DNA from: Arthrobacter sp. FW306-2-2C-D06B
GTDB lineage: Bacteria > Actinomycetota > Actinomycetes > Actinomycetales > Micrococcaceae
Assembly: GCF_021789175.1 (NCBI RefSeq)
Contig: NZ_CP084560.1
Location: 1,798,001-1,862,000, forward strand
Direction of reading: 5' to 3'
DNA length: 64,000 nucleotides
Below are positions 54,284 through 64,000 of this stretch, piece by piece. Every line of letters starts with the position of its first letter. Position 1 is the first letter of the stretch. The position numbers were made by a program, and so were the translations under genes. Below the pieces are notes generated by a model. The model was not told where the DNA came from. It made no database searches and saw only the letters and a program-made list of their open reading frames with translations.

Positions 54284-55144
54284 ATGCTGCGAGTAGCCGT
54301 CCCCAACAAAGGATCCCTGTCCGAAGCCGCCTCCGCGATGCTGACCGAAGCGGGATACCGCCAGCGCCGCGATACCCGCGAACTCGTCATGATCGATCCC
54401 GACAACGACATTGAGTTCTTCTTCCTCCGCCCCCGCGACATCGCCGTATATGTCGGCCAGGGAACGCTCGACGTCGGCATCACCGGCCGCGACCTCCTGC
54501 TGGACGCACAGGTCGAAGCAGAAGAGCTGCTTCCCCTTGGCTTCGCCGCGTCCACCTTCCGTTTCGCCGGCCCCGTCGGCGACTTCACCGGCGTCGAGCA
54601 GCTTGAAGGCAAGCGCCTCGCCACAAGCTACGACGGCCTCCTGCGCGACTACCTCGCTGAGCGCGGCGTCAAAGCCAAGGTCGTCCGCCTCGACGGCGCC
54701 GTTGAGTCCTCCGTGCGTCTCGGGGTCGCCGACGCGATCGCCGACGTCGTCGAAACCGGCAATACGCTCAAGGCTGCCGGAATGGAGATCTTCGGCGAGC
54801 CCATCCTCAAGTCCGAGGCCGTCCTGATCCGCCGCACCGGCGAGGGTGGTGCCGCCAACGGCACCGCGAAGGAGATCGAGGTCCTGATCCGGCGCCTGCA
54901 GGGCGTGCTCGTCGCCCGCCAGTACGTCCTCATGGACTACGACATCCGCAAGGACCTCGTGGAAGAAGCCGCCACCCTCACACCGGGCCTCGAATCGCCC
55001 ACGGTGTCGCCGCTGCGCGACTCGGACTGGGTCGCCGTCCGCTCCATGGTTCCGAAAAAGGAGACCAACCGGATCATGGATGAGCTGTACGACCTCGGCG
55101 CCCGCGCCATCCTGGTCAGCAGCATCCACGCCTGCCGCATCTGA
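54284..55144 (+). CDS. hisG: ATP phosphoribosyltransferase (long form)
   Basis: HisG joins ATP and PRPP, the first and feedback-inhibited step of histidine synthesis. The 286-residue protein has LRVAVPNKGSLSEAA at the start, the PBP-like fold with DVGITGRDLLLD (about 66), and the PRPP loop VESSVRLGVADAIADVVETGNTL (about 144, here by landmarks). The C-terminal ACT-like regulatory domain of the long form (about 205-286) is also present, so no HisZ is needed. The ATG at 54284 is the conserved start; an in-frame ATG at 54236 would add 16 residues. Confidence 0.94.
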   Translation: MLRVAVPNKGSLSEAASAMLTEAGYRQRRDTRELVMIDPDNDIEFFFLRPRDIAVYVGQGTLDVGITGRDLLLDAQVEAEELLPLGFAASTFRFAGPVGDFTGVEQLEGKRLATSYDGLLRDYLAERGVKAKVVRLDGAVESSVRLGVADAIADVVETGNTLKAAGMEIFGEPILKSEAVLIRRTGEGGAANGTAKEIEVLIRRLQGVLVARQYVLMDYDIRKDLVEEAATLTPGLESPTVSPLRDSDWVAVRSMVPKKETNRIMDELYDLGARAILVSSIHACRI

Positions 55145-55177
55145 CGCCATCCAAGAGAGACAATTCCAGGAGTAGCA

Positions 55178-55954
55178 ATGGCTGTAGCAGTACGTGTCAT
55201 CCCTTGCCTCGATGTCGACGCCGGCCGCGTGGTCAAGGGCATCAACTTCGAGGGCCTTCGCGACGCCGGAGACCCCGTCGAGCTGGCGCACCGCTATGAC
55301 AACGCCGGGGCAGACGAGCTCACCTTTCTTGACGTCACGGCGTCTTCCGGAAACCGGGAAACCACGTTCGACGTCGTTCGCCGCACCGCCGAGGAAGTCT
55401 TCATCCCGCTCACCGTCGGCGGCGGCGTCCGTGGCGTGGCCGAAGTGGACAAGCTCCTGCGTTTCGGCGCGGACAAGGCCTCCATCAACACGGCCGCCGT
55501 CGCACGCCCGGACGTCATCGACGAAATCACCCGCCACTTCGGATCCCAGGTACTGGTCCTGTCGGTGGACGCGCGGCGGACGAGGCCCGGCTCCGAGCCC
55601 ACGGCTTCCGGCTTCGAGGTGACCACCCACGGCGGACGCCAGGGAACCGGAATCGACGCCATTGCGTGGGCCAAGGAAGCCGCGGACCGCGGCGTGGGGG
55701 AGATCCTCCTGAATTCGATTGACGCCGACGGCACCAAGGACGGCTTCGACCTCGAACTCATCCGCTTGGTCCGTGCGGCGGTCCACATCCCGATCATTGC
55801 TTCAGGCGGCGCCGGAGAACCGGCGCATTTCCCGCCTGCCGTGGAAGCAGGTGCCGACGCCGTCCTGGCAGCGTCGGTGTTCCACTTCGGTCCGGATGAC
55901 ATGATCGCCCAGGTTAAGGCAGCGATCCGCGAAGCGGGCTTCCTGGTCCGCTAG
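55178..55954 (+). CDS. hisF: imidazole glycerol phosphate synthase, cyclase subunit
   Basis: With HisH, HisF forms imidazole glycerol phosphate and AICAR. The 258-residue TIM barrel has the duplicated half-barrel pattern, [14 protein letters not shown] (catalytic Asp near 12), [25 protein letters not shown], and the second catalytic Asp in [14 protein letters not shown] (near 185). hisH, hisA, hisB, hisC and hisD are not in the window. CAGGAG lies upstream of the ATG. Confidence 0.96.
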   Translation: MAVAVRVIPCLDVDAGRVVKGINFEGLRDAGDPVELAHRYDNAGADELTFLDVTASSGNRETTFDVVRRTAEEVFIPLTVGGGVRGVAEVDKLLRFGADKASINTAAVARPDVIDEITRHFGSQVLVLSVDARRTRPGSEPTASGFEVTTHGGRQGTGIDAIAWAKEAADRGVGEILLNSIDADGTKDGFDLELIRLVRAAVHIPIIASGGAGEPAHFPPAVEAGADAVLAASVFHFGPDDMIAQVKAAIREAGFLVR

Positions 55955-55960
55955 CCGGTC

Positions 55961-56033
55961 CCAACCCAACTGGCTCGCAGTTAACGTCGTTTTGAGCCCT
56001 CAAAACGACAACAACTGCGAGCTAGTTGGGGTT
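55961..56033. repeat. long inverted repeat between hisF and the convergent TIGR03085 gene
   Basis: Arms of about 34 bases (beginning CCAACCCAACTGGCTCGCAG and ending GAGCTAGTTGGGG) pair with few mismatches around GCCCT; the inner stem GTCGTTTTGAG/CTCAAAACGAC is perfect. It fills the gap between convergent genes, can terminate both, and resembles dispersed palindromes of Arthrobacter genomes (from memory). Confidence 0.8.
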
Positions 56034-56042
56034 AAGCGCTGG

Positions 56043-56687
56043 TCAGAGGCCGACTTCGGCTGACTGGAGGAGAGCGACGGCGTCGGGCTGGCCCTCGAAG
56101 GTGACCAGCGCGTGATGCGTGCGGCCGTGGGCGTGCATGAGGAGTTCACCGGGCTCGCCCACGATGGCGACGGATACGGGAGCCCGCTTGGCAACATGCC
56201 GGGGACCGGTGGGGCGGACCAGCACGATCCCGAGGTCCACGCCCCGGTAGAGAATGGCGGCGCGCTTGATCAATTCATCCCACAAGGCGTCCGAGTATTC
56301 CTCGTCCAGGGCCCGTGGAGCCCAACGGTCTCCGGCGCGGCGGATGTCTTCCGTGTGCACGAAATATTCAATGAGGTTGGAGGACTCGTCGAGGGCCTTG
56401 ATCTTGAGGGGAGACAAGGCCGGCGGCCCGGCGCGGAAGGTATTCACCAACTCGGCGTAATCTTCCGTGGTTTTCAGCTTGGAGGCCAGTTTGGCCGTGG
56501 CTTTGTCCGAGGCCCTGGCCATGCTCTTGATGAGCAAGCCGATACCGACAGCCGCTTTGCGCTCCCGCAAGTACAAGTGCGCCGCGAGGTCCCTTGTCAG
56601 CCACCCTTCGCAGAGCGTGGGGGAGTCAGGTCCGGCCGCCAGGAGTGTTTCGGCCAGTACTTCGCGGGAGGGATCGACGAAATGCAT
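56043..56687 (-). CDS. TIGR03085 family metal-binding (DinB/MDMPI-like) protein
   Basis: 214 residues, helical. It begins [43 protein letters not shown], which carries a His and conserved CEGW as in actinobacterial maleylpyruvate isomerase/DinB-like thiol-transferase folds, and contains [12 protein letters not shown] with another His. Mycothiol-dependent activity is a family guess, not shown here. The start at 56687 is preceded by TAGTTT 8 bases upstream and no ribosome site, so it may be leaderless. Divergent from hisI. Confidence 0.85.
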   Translation of the reverse strand: MHFVDPSREVLAETLLAAGPDSPTLCEGWLTRDLAAHLYLRERKAAVGIGLLIKSMARASDKATAKLASKLKTTEDYAELVNTFRAGPPALSPLKIKALDESSNLIEYFVHTEDIRRAGDRWAPRALDEEYSDALWDELIKRAAILYRGVDLGIVLVRPTGPRHVAKRAPVSVAIVGEPGELLMHAHGRTHHALVTFEGQPDAVALLQSAEVGL

Positions 56688-56776
56688 CACTTGTGAAACT
56701 AGCACGAGACGCGCTCTGTTGCGCAGTGGAACCGCCGCTGAATTTCGGCTCCACACGAGGCACTAGACTTGATCTG

Positions 56777-57205
56777 ATGTCTGAGCAGTCAACACCCCCA
56801 GCCACGCCCGCTGCCGCTTTCGCCGCGGAGCCCGCCGTCGTGCCCGTCAGTCCGCTCCCGCACGAGCTGGCCGCCGCGCTGAAGCGCGATTCCGCCGGTT
56901 TGGTAGCGGCGATCATCCAGCAGTTCGACACCGACGAAGTCCTGATGCTCGGCTGGATGGACGATGAAGCGTTGCACCGGACCCTGACCACGGGGCGCGT
57001 GACGTTCTTCTCCCGTTCCCGCCAGGAATACTGGCGCAAGGGCGACACCTCCGGGCACGTCCAGTTCGTGAAATCGGTGGCCTTGGATTGCGACGGCGAT
57101 GCCCTCCTGGTCCGCGTCGACCAGGTAGGCGCGGCCTGCCACACGGGCACACGCACATGCTTCGATGGCCGGAGCCTCGCCGCCGTGACCGGCGAGCGGG
57201 ACTAG
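56777..57205 (+). CDS. hisI: phosphoribosyl-AMP cyclohydrolase
   Basis: HisI opens the adenine ring of PR-AMP in histidine biosynthesis. In 142 residues, [32 protein letters not shown] (substrate loop), [21 protein letters not shown] and RTCF give the zinc cysteines and Mg-binding Asp residues. It lacks the HisE domain, which is the separate gene at 53860. A non-conserved 35-residue N-terminus precedes the core. TAGACT (56764-56769) lies 7 bases upstream of the ATG, consistent with a leaderless mRNA. Confidence 0.95.
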   Translation: MSEQSTPPATPAAAFAAEPAVVPVSPLPHELAAALKRDSAGLVAAIIQQFDTDEVLMLGWMDDEALHRTLTTGRVTFFSRSRQEYWRKGDTSGHVQFVKSVALDCDGDALLVRVDQVGAACHTGTRTCFDGRSLAAVTGERD

Positions 57206-57262
57206 GCCACCACACACCATCCACTGAGGCAAGCACACAAGAAGAGGCGGAGAACACAAACC

Positions 57263-58843
57263 ATGCAGGACCTTGGAATCATCAGCCCGGGCCTGGAGGA
57301 GTTCCGCGAACTCGCCGCACACAGCCGGGTCATCCCGGTCCGGCTCAGGGTACTGGCCGACGCGGAGACTCCCATCGGGCTCTACCGCAAGCTGGCCCAG
57401 GGCCAGCCGGGCACCTTCCTCCTGGAGTCGGCAGCCGTCGGCGGCGCATGGTCACGTTATTCCTTCATCGGTTCACGTTCGCGTGCCACGCTGACCAGCA
57501 AGGACGGCCAGGCGCACTGGATCGGCGAGCCTCCTGTTGGCGTGCCGGTCGACGGCAGCCCCGTCGACGCCGTCCGTGACACCATTGCTGCCCTGCAGAC
57601 CGACCGCTTCCCGGACCTTCCTCCGTTCACCTCAGGCCTTGTCGGCTTCCTCGGATGGGAAACCGTCCGGCACTGGGAGAAGCTGACCAGCCCCCCGGAG
57701 GATGATCTCCACCTGCCGGAACTGGCCCTGAACCTCGTCACCGACATGGCTGTCCACGACAACATGGACGGCACCGTCCTGTTGATCGCCAACGCGATCA
57801 ATTTCGACAACAGTTCCGAACGCGTCGACGAAGCCTGGCACGACGCCGTCGCCCGGGTGAAGCGCCTGCTGGACCAGATCAGCACGCCCGTGAAGCAGCC
57901 CGTATCGGTGTTGCAGTCCGAAGCGCTCGACTTCGCGTCGAGCGTCCAGGAACGCTGGAACGAGCAGGAGTACCTGAACGCGATCGACCGCGGCAAGGAA
58001 GCGATCGTTGACGGCGAGGTCTTCCAGGTGGTGATTTCGCGGCGCTTCGAAATGGAGTGCTCCGCGGACCCGCTGGACGTCTACCGCGTGCTGCGCAACA
58101 CCAACCCGAGCCCGTACATGTACCTCTTCAGCCTCGAAGATCCCGACGGCCGCGAATACACGATTGTCGGATCTTCTCCCGAAGCCTTGGTAACGGTCAC
58201 GGGCAATGAGGTCATCACCCACCCGATTGCCGGTTCGCGGCCCCGAGGCAAGACCGTTGAGGCCGACAAGGCACTGGCCACCGAGTTGCTCGCGGACCAG
58301 AAGGAACGCGCGGAACACCTCATGCTCGTGGACTTGTCCCGGAACGACCTGTCCAAGGTCTGCGTGGCAGGAACAGTGGACGTCACCCAGTTCATGGAAG
58401 TCGAGCGCTTCAGCCACATCATGCACCTCGTGTCCACGGTGGTTGGAGAGTTGGCGCCCGGGGCGAAGGCATACGACGTGCTCAAGGCGACCTTCCCCGC
58501 CGGCACGCTGTCCGGTGCCCCCAAACCGCGCGCACTGCGTCTCCTTGACGAACTCGAACCGCATCGGCGTGGCATCTACGGCGGCGTGGTGGGTTACCTG
58601 GACTTCGCGGGCGACATGGACATGGCGATCGCCATCCGCTCGGCACTGTTGCGTGAAGGCCGGGCATACGTCCAGGCCGGCGGCGGCATCGTGGCCGATT
58701 CCCACAAGCCTTCCGAAGCGCTTGAGACCGTGAACAAGGCGGCGGCTCCCTTGCGTGCCGTGCACACCGCCGGATCGCTCCACAACATTTCCCCCGACGC
58801 GGTCTCCGCGGAGACGGTCGTCGACGGGAACCCCACCCCGTGA
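57263..58843 (+). CDS. trpE: anthranilate synthase component I
   Basis: TrpE converts chorismate to anthranilate using ammonia from TrpG. The 526-residue protein has the tryptophan-feedback site LLESA (near 53) in the N-terminal domain. The chorismate-binding core is complete: FQVVISRRFE, GSSPEALV, HPIAGSRPRGKT, DLSRNDLSKVC, TFPAGTLSGAPKPRAL and YGGVVGYLDFAGDMDMAIAIR. No trpG or trpD lies nearby. It begins 57 bases after hisI; I see no Trp-rich leader peptide in that gap. The stop overlaps the next gene by GTGA. Confidence 0.96.
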   Translation: MQDLGIISPGLEEFRELAAHSRVIPVRLRVLADAETPIGLYRKLAQGQPGTFLLESAAVGGAWSRYSFIGSRSRATLTSKDGQAHWIGEPPVGVPVDGSPVDAVRDTIAALQTDRFPDLPPFTSGLVGFLGWETVRHWEKLTSPPEDDLHLPELALNLVTDMAVHDNMDGTVLLIANAINFDNSSERVDEAWHDAVARVKRLLDQISTPVKQPVSVLQSEALDFASSVQERWNEQEYLNAIDRGKEAIVDGEVFQVVISRRFEMECSADPLDVYRVLRNTNPSPYMYLFSLEDPDGREYTIVGSSPEALVTVTGNEVITHPIAGSRPRGKTVEADKALATELLADQKERAEHLMLVDLSRNDLSKVCVAGTVDVTQFMEVERFSHIMHLVSTVVGELAPGAKAYDVLKATFPAGTLSGAPKPRALRLLDELEPHRRGIYGGVVGYLDFAGDMDMAIAIRSALLREGRAYVQAGGGIVADSHKPSEALETVNKAAAPLRAVHTAGSLHNISPDAVSAETVVDGNPTP

Positions 58844-59445
58844 GCGCTGCCCGCCCCCAGACGGCCACCACAAAGCCTCCCGTGTGGGCGCGGAAGGGCA
58901 ACGTCGTGCTCGCCATGGCAATTCTTGCCCTCGCCGTGTTCGGGACCACGACACAGACCTGGATCAACGTCCGGCTCGATCCCGCTGCCGCAGCGAATGC
59001 CGACCTCCACGTCCAGGGGAGCAAGGCCGCGACCGCGGTGACCGCACTCGCGCTCGTCGCCCTTGCCGGGGGACTGGCATCGTCCATCGCGGGCAAGGTT
59101 TCACGCTGGATCATCGCAACCATCATCGTGCTTGCCTCGGCAGGCATCCTCATTGCCGCCGTGACGGTCCTGGCAAATCCCCTCGGTGCGGCGCGGGGAA
59201 CCATTGCCGCGACCACCGGCATTTCGGGAGGGCAGGCGGCTGCGTCGTCCACCGTGTTCCCCGTGCTCGCGGTCGTGGCTGCCGGCCTGCTCGCTCTGTG
59301 TGGTGGCTTGCTGCCGCTCGCGGGCCGGCACTGGAAGGCGCGCACCAAGTACGACGTCGCCAGCCGGGCAGCCCTCGCGGGTTCCGGGCCCGTGGACGAG
59401 ATCGATAGCTGGGACAGCCTCTCGCGCGGAGAAGACCCCACGTAA
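58840..59445 (+). CDS. Trp biosynthesis-associated membrane protein (TIGR02234-type)
   Basis: 201 residues with four transmembrane helices (about 26-44, 66-86, 91-113 and 136-160), including VFGTTTQTWINVRL in the first external loop. This small family sits between trpE and trpC in many actinobacteria; its function is unknown. GTG start overlapping trpE by four bases, so it is made with TrpE. Confidence 0.88.
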   Translation: MSAARPQTATTKPPVWARKGNVVLAMAILALAVFGTTTQTWINVRLDPAAAANADLHVQGSKAATAVTALALVALAGGLASSIAGKVSRWIIATIIVLASAGILIAAVTVLANPLGAARGTIAATTGISGGQAAASSTVFPVLAVVAAGLLALCGGLLPLAGRHWKARTKYDVASRAALAGSGPVDEIDSWDSLSRGEDPT

Positions 59446-59534
59446 GACCCGACTGTCCGGACGTCGGACGATGTCCCGGGTGCGGTCAATAAATGGCAGA
59501 ATGTAAGCAGTATTCATCCTGAGGAGATTTTCAC

Positions 59535-59807
59535 ATGAGCAAAACCACAGTGTCCGCGAGCAAGGCCCCTGTGACCGCTGCGAGCCACAGCGACGCCATC
59601 GGCCACGGCAACAGCCCGGCCGCGTGGACCTGCGTGATTGTCATGCTGGTAGGGGCACTGGTGTCCTCCATCGCCTTTGTCATCGCCAGCACCCCCATCT
59701 TCATCGCCGGCATCGTCGTGATGGTGGCCGGCCTGATTGCCGGCTGGGCCATGCGCAAGGCCGGCTACGGCGTCGACGGCAGCAAGCTGAAGAACGCCGG
59801 CCACTGA
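59535..59807 (+). CDS. HGxxPAAW family membrane protein
   Basis: A 90-residue protein with the signature HGNSPAAW (about 29-36) followed by two transmembrane helices (about 37-60 and 62-80). It is a standard actinobacterial neighbour of the trp operon with no known function. TGAGGAG lies upstream of the ATG. An 89-base gap before it probably holds a promoter. Confidence 0.88.
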   Translation: MSKTTVSASKAPVTAASHSDAIGHGNSPAAWTCVIVMLVGALVSSIAFVIASTPIFIAGIVVMVAGLIAGWAMRKAGYGVDGSKLKNAGH

Positions 59808-59809
59808 CC

Positions 59810-60628
59810 GTGACCGTTCTTGATGACATCATCGTCGGTGTCAGGGAGGACATGGAGGCCCGCCGCCGCCTTGTCGGCCTTGACGAGCTGAAAGAACGCG
59901 CAACGGCCACCGCTCCTGCACTGGACGCGTGGGCCGCCTTGGGCGGTCCGGCGGCCAGTCGCGACGAACTGAAGGTCATCGCGGAAATCAAGCGCCGCAG
60001 CCCGTCCAAGGGCGATCTCGCGAGCATCGTCGACCCTGCTGCACTTGCGGTGCAATACGCCGACGGCGGAGCCTCCGTGGTCAGTGTCCTCACCGAACAG
60101 AGGCGCTTCAACGGTTCCCTGGCGGACCTCGACGCGGTGCGTGCCGCCGTCGACATTCCGTTGCTGCGCAAGGACTTCACCGTTGACGAGTACCAGATCT
60201 GGGAGGCCCGTGCGCATGGTGCGGACCTCATCCTGCTGATCGTCGCCGCGCTTTCCGATGCACAGCTGCGGGAATTCAGCGCGTTGAGCCACGAGCTCGG
60301 CATGAACGTCCTGGTGGAAACCCACACGCCCGAGGAAATCGAGCGTGCGGCCGCAGCCCAGGCGCGGATCATCGGAGTGAACGTCCGCAACCTCAAGACG
60401 CTCGACGTCGACCGCTCCCTGTTTGCCTCGCTCGCCGGAAGCATTCCAAGCGGAGCGGTTGTCGTGGCCGAGTCCGGCGTCCGGAACGCCGACGACGTCG
60501 CGCATTATGCGGGGAACGGTGCCGACGCAATCCTTGTGGGCGAAGCACTGGTGAGCGACTCCACCCCGCGCGAGCGGATCAGCGAATTCAAGGCGGCCGG
60601 AGCTGCCGCCATCGCCGTCAGGACATGA
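59810..60628 (+). CDS. trpC: indole-3-glycerol phosphate synthase
   Basis: TrpC closes the indole ring from CdRP. The 272-residue TIM barrel shows VIAEIKRRSPSKGDL (catalytic Lys and Glu), SVLTEQRRFNGSL, LLRKDFTVDEYQ, ILLIVAALSD, VLVETHTPEE, GVNVRNLKTLDVD and VVAESGV. It has only the TrpC domain; in actinobacteria the TrpF step is normally done by PriA (HisA) encoded elsewhere. GTG start two bases after the preceding stop. Confidence 0.95.
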   Translation: MTVLDDIIVGVREDMEARRRLVGLDELKERATATAPALDAWAALGGPAASRDELKVIAEIKRRSPSKGDLASIVDPAALAVQYADGGASVVSVLTEQRRFNGSLADLDAVRAAVDIPLLRKDFTVDEYQIWEARAHGADLILLIVAALSDAQLREFSALSHELGMNVLVETHTPEEIERAAAAQARIIGVNVRNLKTLDVDRSLFASLAGSIPSGAVVVAESGVRNADDVAHYAGNGADAILVGEALVSDSTPRERISEFKAAGAAAIAVRT

Positions 60629-60647
60629 GACAGGCCTGATTCGCGGC

Positions 60648-60689
60648 GTGGACCCGGACAGCAGCAGACATCGCGGCTGGTAGCTGTCC
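60648..60689 (+). promoter_or_regulatory. possible trpB leader: short uORF ending Trp-stop within a hairpin
   Basis: A GTG-started frame (60648-60683) would encode [11 protein letters not shown] and end with TGG-TAG. It lies across an inverted repeat GGACAGC (60656-60662)/GCTGTCC (60683-60689). Translation-dependent control of trpBA by tryptophan is possible. No clear ribosome site. Confidence 0.3.
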
Positions 60690-60738
60690 TGCGGCCCTGG
60701 AAAAACCCAACTACCAACTGAACAGGACGGTGAGACTG

Positions 60739-62120
<1,382 letters not shown>

Positions 62121-62121
<1 letters not shown>

Positions 62122-62933
62122 TGACTGAGCAGATGACCAGCAAGTCCGCTGCCGCGATCGACCGTGCGAAGGCACAAGGCCGGGCCGCGTTGATCGGATA
62201 CCTGCCGGCAGGTTACCCGGACGTTCAGTCAAGCATCGACGCCGGCATCGCCATGGCGCGCAACGGCGCGGACCTCATTGAAATCGGCATCCCGTATTCG
62301 GACCCCGTCATGGACGGCGCTGTCATCCAGGCTGCGACCACAGAGGCAATCGCCAACGGCTTCCGCGTCGCCAGCGTCTTCGACGTGGTAGCGGGCATCA
62401 CCGCGGCAACCGACGCCGCCGTGCTGGTCATGACCTACTGGAACCCGGTGATGCGCATGGGCGTCGACGAGTTCTCACGCAGGCTCGCCGAGGCGGGGGG
62501 AGCCGGACTCATCACGCCGGACCTCATTCCGGACGAGGCAGCCGAATGGTTTGAAGCTTCGGACAAGTACGGACTCGACCGGGTCTTCCTCGTGGCCCCG
62601 TCGTCCACTCCCGAACGCCTGGCCATGACGGTGGAGGCGAGCCGCGGTTTCGTCTACGCCGTCTCCATCATGGGTGTCACCGGAGCCCGGCAGTCAGTCA
62701 GCAGCGCCGCGGAGAAGGTTGTGGCCGATACGCATGCAGCCGGTGCCGAACGGGTTTGTGTCGGGCTCGGGGTCTCCACCGCGGACCATGTCCGTGAGAT
62801 CGCCGCTTACGCGGACGGCGTGATTGTCGGTACCGCGCTGGTTGCGGCCATCCGCGACGGCGGCGTTGACGCCGTCGCGCAACTCACCAAGAACCTCAGC
62901 GCCGGCCTCGGCCGTGCAACAGCGCAGGCCTAG
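62121..62933 (+). CDS. trpA: tryptophan synthase alpha chain
   Basis: TrpA cleaves indole-3-glycerol phosphate and channels indole to TrpB. The 270-residue TIM barrel has IGYLPAGYPD, the catalytic Glu in ADLIEIGIPYSDPVMDG (with the following Asp, near 48-60), FLVAPSSTPERL, YAVSIMGVTGARQ and VGLGVSTADHV. It overlaps trpB by one base; lgt follows after 19 bases and may be co-transcribed. Confidence 0.96.
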
Positions 62934-62952
62934 AAAAGGAAAAGCGTAGACA

Positions 62953-64000
62953 ATGCAGAGTCTCCTCCACGTCGCGGCAATGGCTCCCATGAGCATTCCG
63001 AGCCCCTCATGGTCCGGATTTGATATTCCGCTGCCGTGGGGGACTCTCCGCATCCATGCGTACGCCCTGTGCATTCTGCTCGGCATCATCCTGGGCCTGT
63101 GGCTCACCGCCGTGCGTTGGAAGCGCCGCGGTACTCCCGAAGGCAGCCTGTGGGACATCGCCATCTGGGCGATCCCGTTCGGTATTGTCGGCGGCCGCCT
63201 CTACCACGTGATCTCCTCGCCGGACGCGTACTTCGGCCCGGGCTTCAACGGCACCGGCGACCTCTCGCTGATCCCGCAGATCTGGCGGGGCGGCCTGGGC
63301 ATCTGGGGTGCCGTGGTTCTCGGTGTTATCGGTGCCTGGATCGGCTGCCGCCGTTCCGGCGTCAAGCTCACTGCCTTCCTCGACGCCGCGGCCCCCGGTC
63401 TCCTGCTGGCGCAAGCGATCGGGCGTTGGGGAAACTGGTTCAACCAGGAACTCTTCGGCGGACCCACCACGTTGCCGTGGGGCCTCCAAATAGATCCCAA
63501 TAGCCCCAATTTTCCGGCCGGAATGCCTAGCGACACCCTGTTCCACCCGACGTTCCTTTACGAATCCCTTTGGAACATCATCGGCGTCGTGGTCCTTCTC
63601 GTCCTGGACCGCCGCTTCCATTTCCGCCGCGGCAGGCTCTTCTGGCTGTACGCCATCTATTACACGCTTGGCCGCGTCTGGATCGAAGCGCTGCGGATTG
63701 ACGACGCCGAACAGATCAACCTCTTCGGCATCACCACGAGGCTCAACGTGTGGACCAGCATCTTCGTCTTCGTCGCAGCGCTCATCATCTTCATCGCACT
63801 GAGCCTGCGCGGCAGGCCGGAACCTGATTCCGCGTACCTTCCCGGCAAGAAACCCGCCGCGGACTCAAGTGCCGATGAGACGGCTGCTGCTGCCGAGCCG
63901 AATGGCACGATTGTGACCGATACGAAAGCCCATGATACGGACGGATCTGTCTCAGATACCGGTGCTCATGGTAATCTCCGGAATAACCAAAGCGATCTGG
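62953..64000 (+). CDS. lgt: prolipoprotein diacylglyceryl transferase (partial, runs off the window)
   Basis: Lgt moves diacylglycerol from phosphatidylglycerol to the lipobox Cys of prolipoproteins at the membrane. Translating from the ATG at 62953 gives polytopic sequence with LPWGTLRIHAYALCILLGI, GRLYHVISS, QIWRGGLGIWGAVVLGV and the signature AQAIGRWGNWFNQELFG, then LPWGLQID. The E. coli HGGLIG motif reads RGGLGIWG, a variant seen in actinobacteria. About 349 codons are in the window, including a long hydrophilic tail after the last helix; no stop is reached. Confidence 0.95.
   Translation, partial: MQSLLHVAAMAPMSIPSPSWSGFDIPLPWGTLRIHAYALCILLGIILGLWLTAVRWKRRGTPEGSLWDIAIWAIPFGIVGGRLYHVISSPDAYFGPGFNGTGDLSLIPQIWRGGLGIWGAVVLGVIGAWIGCRRSGVKLTAFLDAAAPGLLLAQAIGRWGNWFNQELFGGPTTLPWGLQIDPNSPNFPAGMPSDTLFHPTFLYESLWNIIGVVVLLVLDRRFHFRRGRLFWLYAIYYTLGRVWIEALRIDDAEQINLFGITTRLNVWTSIFVFVAALIIFIALSLRGRPEPDSAYLPGKKPAADSSADETAAAAEPNGTIVTDTKAHDTDGSVSDTGAHGNLRNNQSDL

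Noticed and set aside
57206..57262. Trp leader peptide before trpE
   Set aside because: The 57-base gap contains no TGG codon and no hairpin pair.

Overview
The window reads as a chromosomal core region of a high-GC actinobacterium of the Micrococcaceae, most likely Arthrobacter or a close relative (Paenarthrobacter, Pseudarthrobacter). The grounds are the GC-rich codon usage, frequent GTG/TTG starts, many ATGA/TGATG-type overlaps, and actinobacterial families (SepH, DUF3000, DUF3093, DUF3159, DUF3710, DUF4193, DUF5998, TIGR03085, HGxxPAAW). Gene order also follows the well-known actinobacterial dut - DUF3710 - OB-fold - DUF3159 - ceoC/ceoB - permease - RNA methyltransferase - dxs stretch known from Mycobacterium tuberculosis. 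I saw no insertion sequence, prophage, integrase or CRISPR array.

Layout. 0-8 kb: Pat-like protein acetyltransferase, DUF5998, a nucleotide-pyrophosphatase-like phosphodiesterase, thymidine kinase, septation protein SepH, DUF4193 and DUF3093. 8-15.5 kb: dut block, paired TrkA-type K+ regulators (ceoB/ceoC) divergent from a KimA-like APC permease, and a TRAM-domain RNA methyltransferase. 15.5-23.5 kb: aconitase behind an IdeR/DtxR-like iron box, dxs, two small unknown proteins, an aldo/keto reductase and a nucleoside hydrolase. 23.5-33.3 kb (minus strand): fatty-acid beta-oxidation pair, RNase D, DUF3000, threonine aldolase/SDR/DUF6421 cluster, MsrB. 33.3-41.7 kb: hydrolase, a sulfur-transfer operon (sulfurtransferase, SufE, YbaK), ZapE, BenE, a broken antitoxin-like gene and an amino-acid permease.

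41.8-42.9 kb is a tRNA cluster (Gly-Cys-Val-Gly-Val-Gly on the minus strand, Val-CAC on the plus strand) containing an exact 205-bp tandem duplication of a Val-Gly pair. 43-48.3 kb: a diguanylate cyclase, a PD-(D/E)XK-like nuclease, def-fmt-rsmB. 48.3-53.8 kb: rpe, then an FMN riboswitch heading the riboflavin operon ribM-ribD-ribE-ribB-ribA-ribH. 53.8-57.2 kb: part of histidine biosynthesis (hisE, hisG, hisF, hisI). 57.2-62.9 kb: tryptophan genes trpE, two membrane proteins, trpC, trpB, trpA. The window ends inside lgt.

Non-coding structure is the less ordinary part: an iron-box candidate before acn, a second similar palindrome at the first gene, a 32-bp-period inverted repeat array at 27.1 kb with a relative after ribH, a long inverted repeat between hisF and its convergent neighbour, a possible one-tryptophan leader peptide before trpB, and several genes that look leaderless. 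No clearly novel multi-gene system stands out; the best candidates are the K+ module and the conserved but uncharacterised SDR-DUF6421-aldolase cluster.
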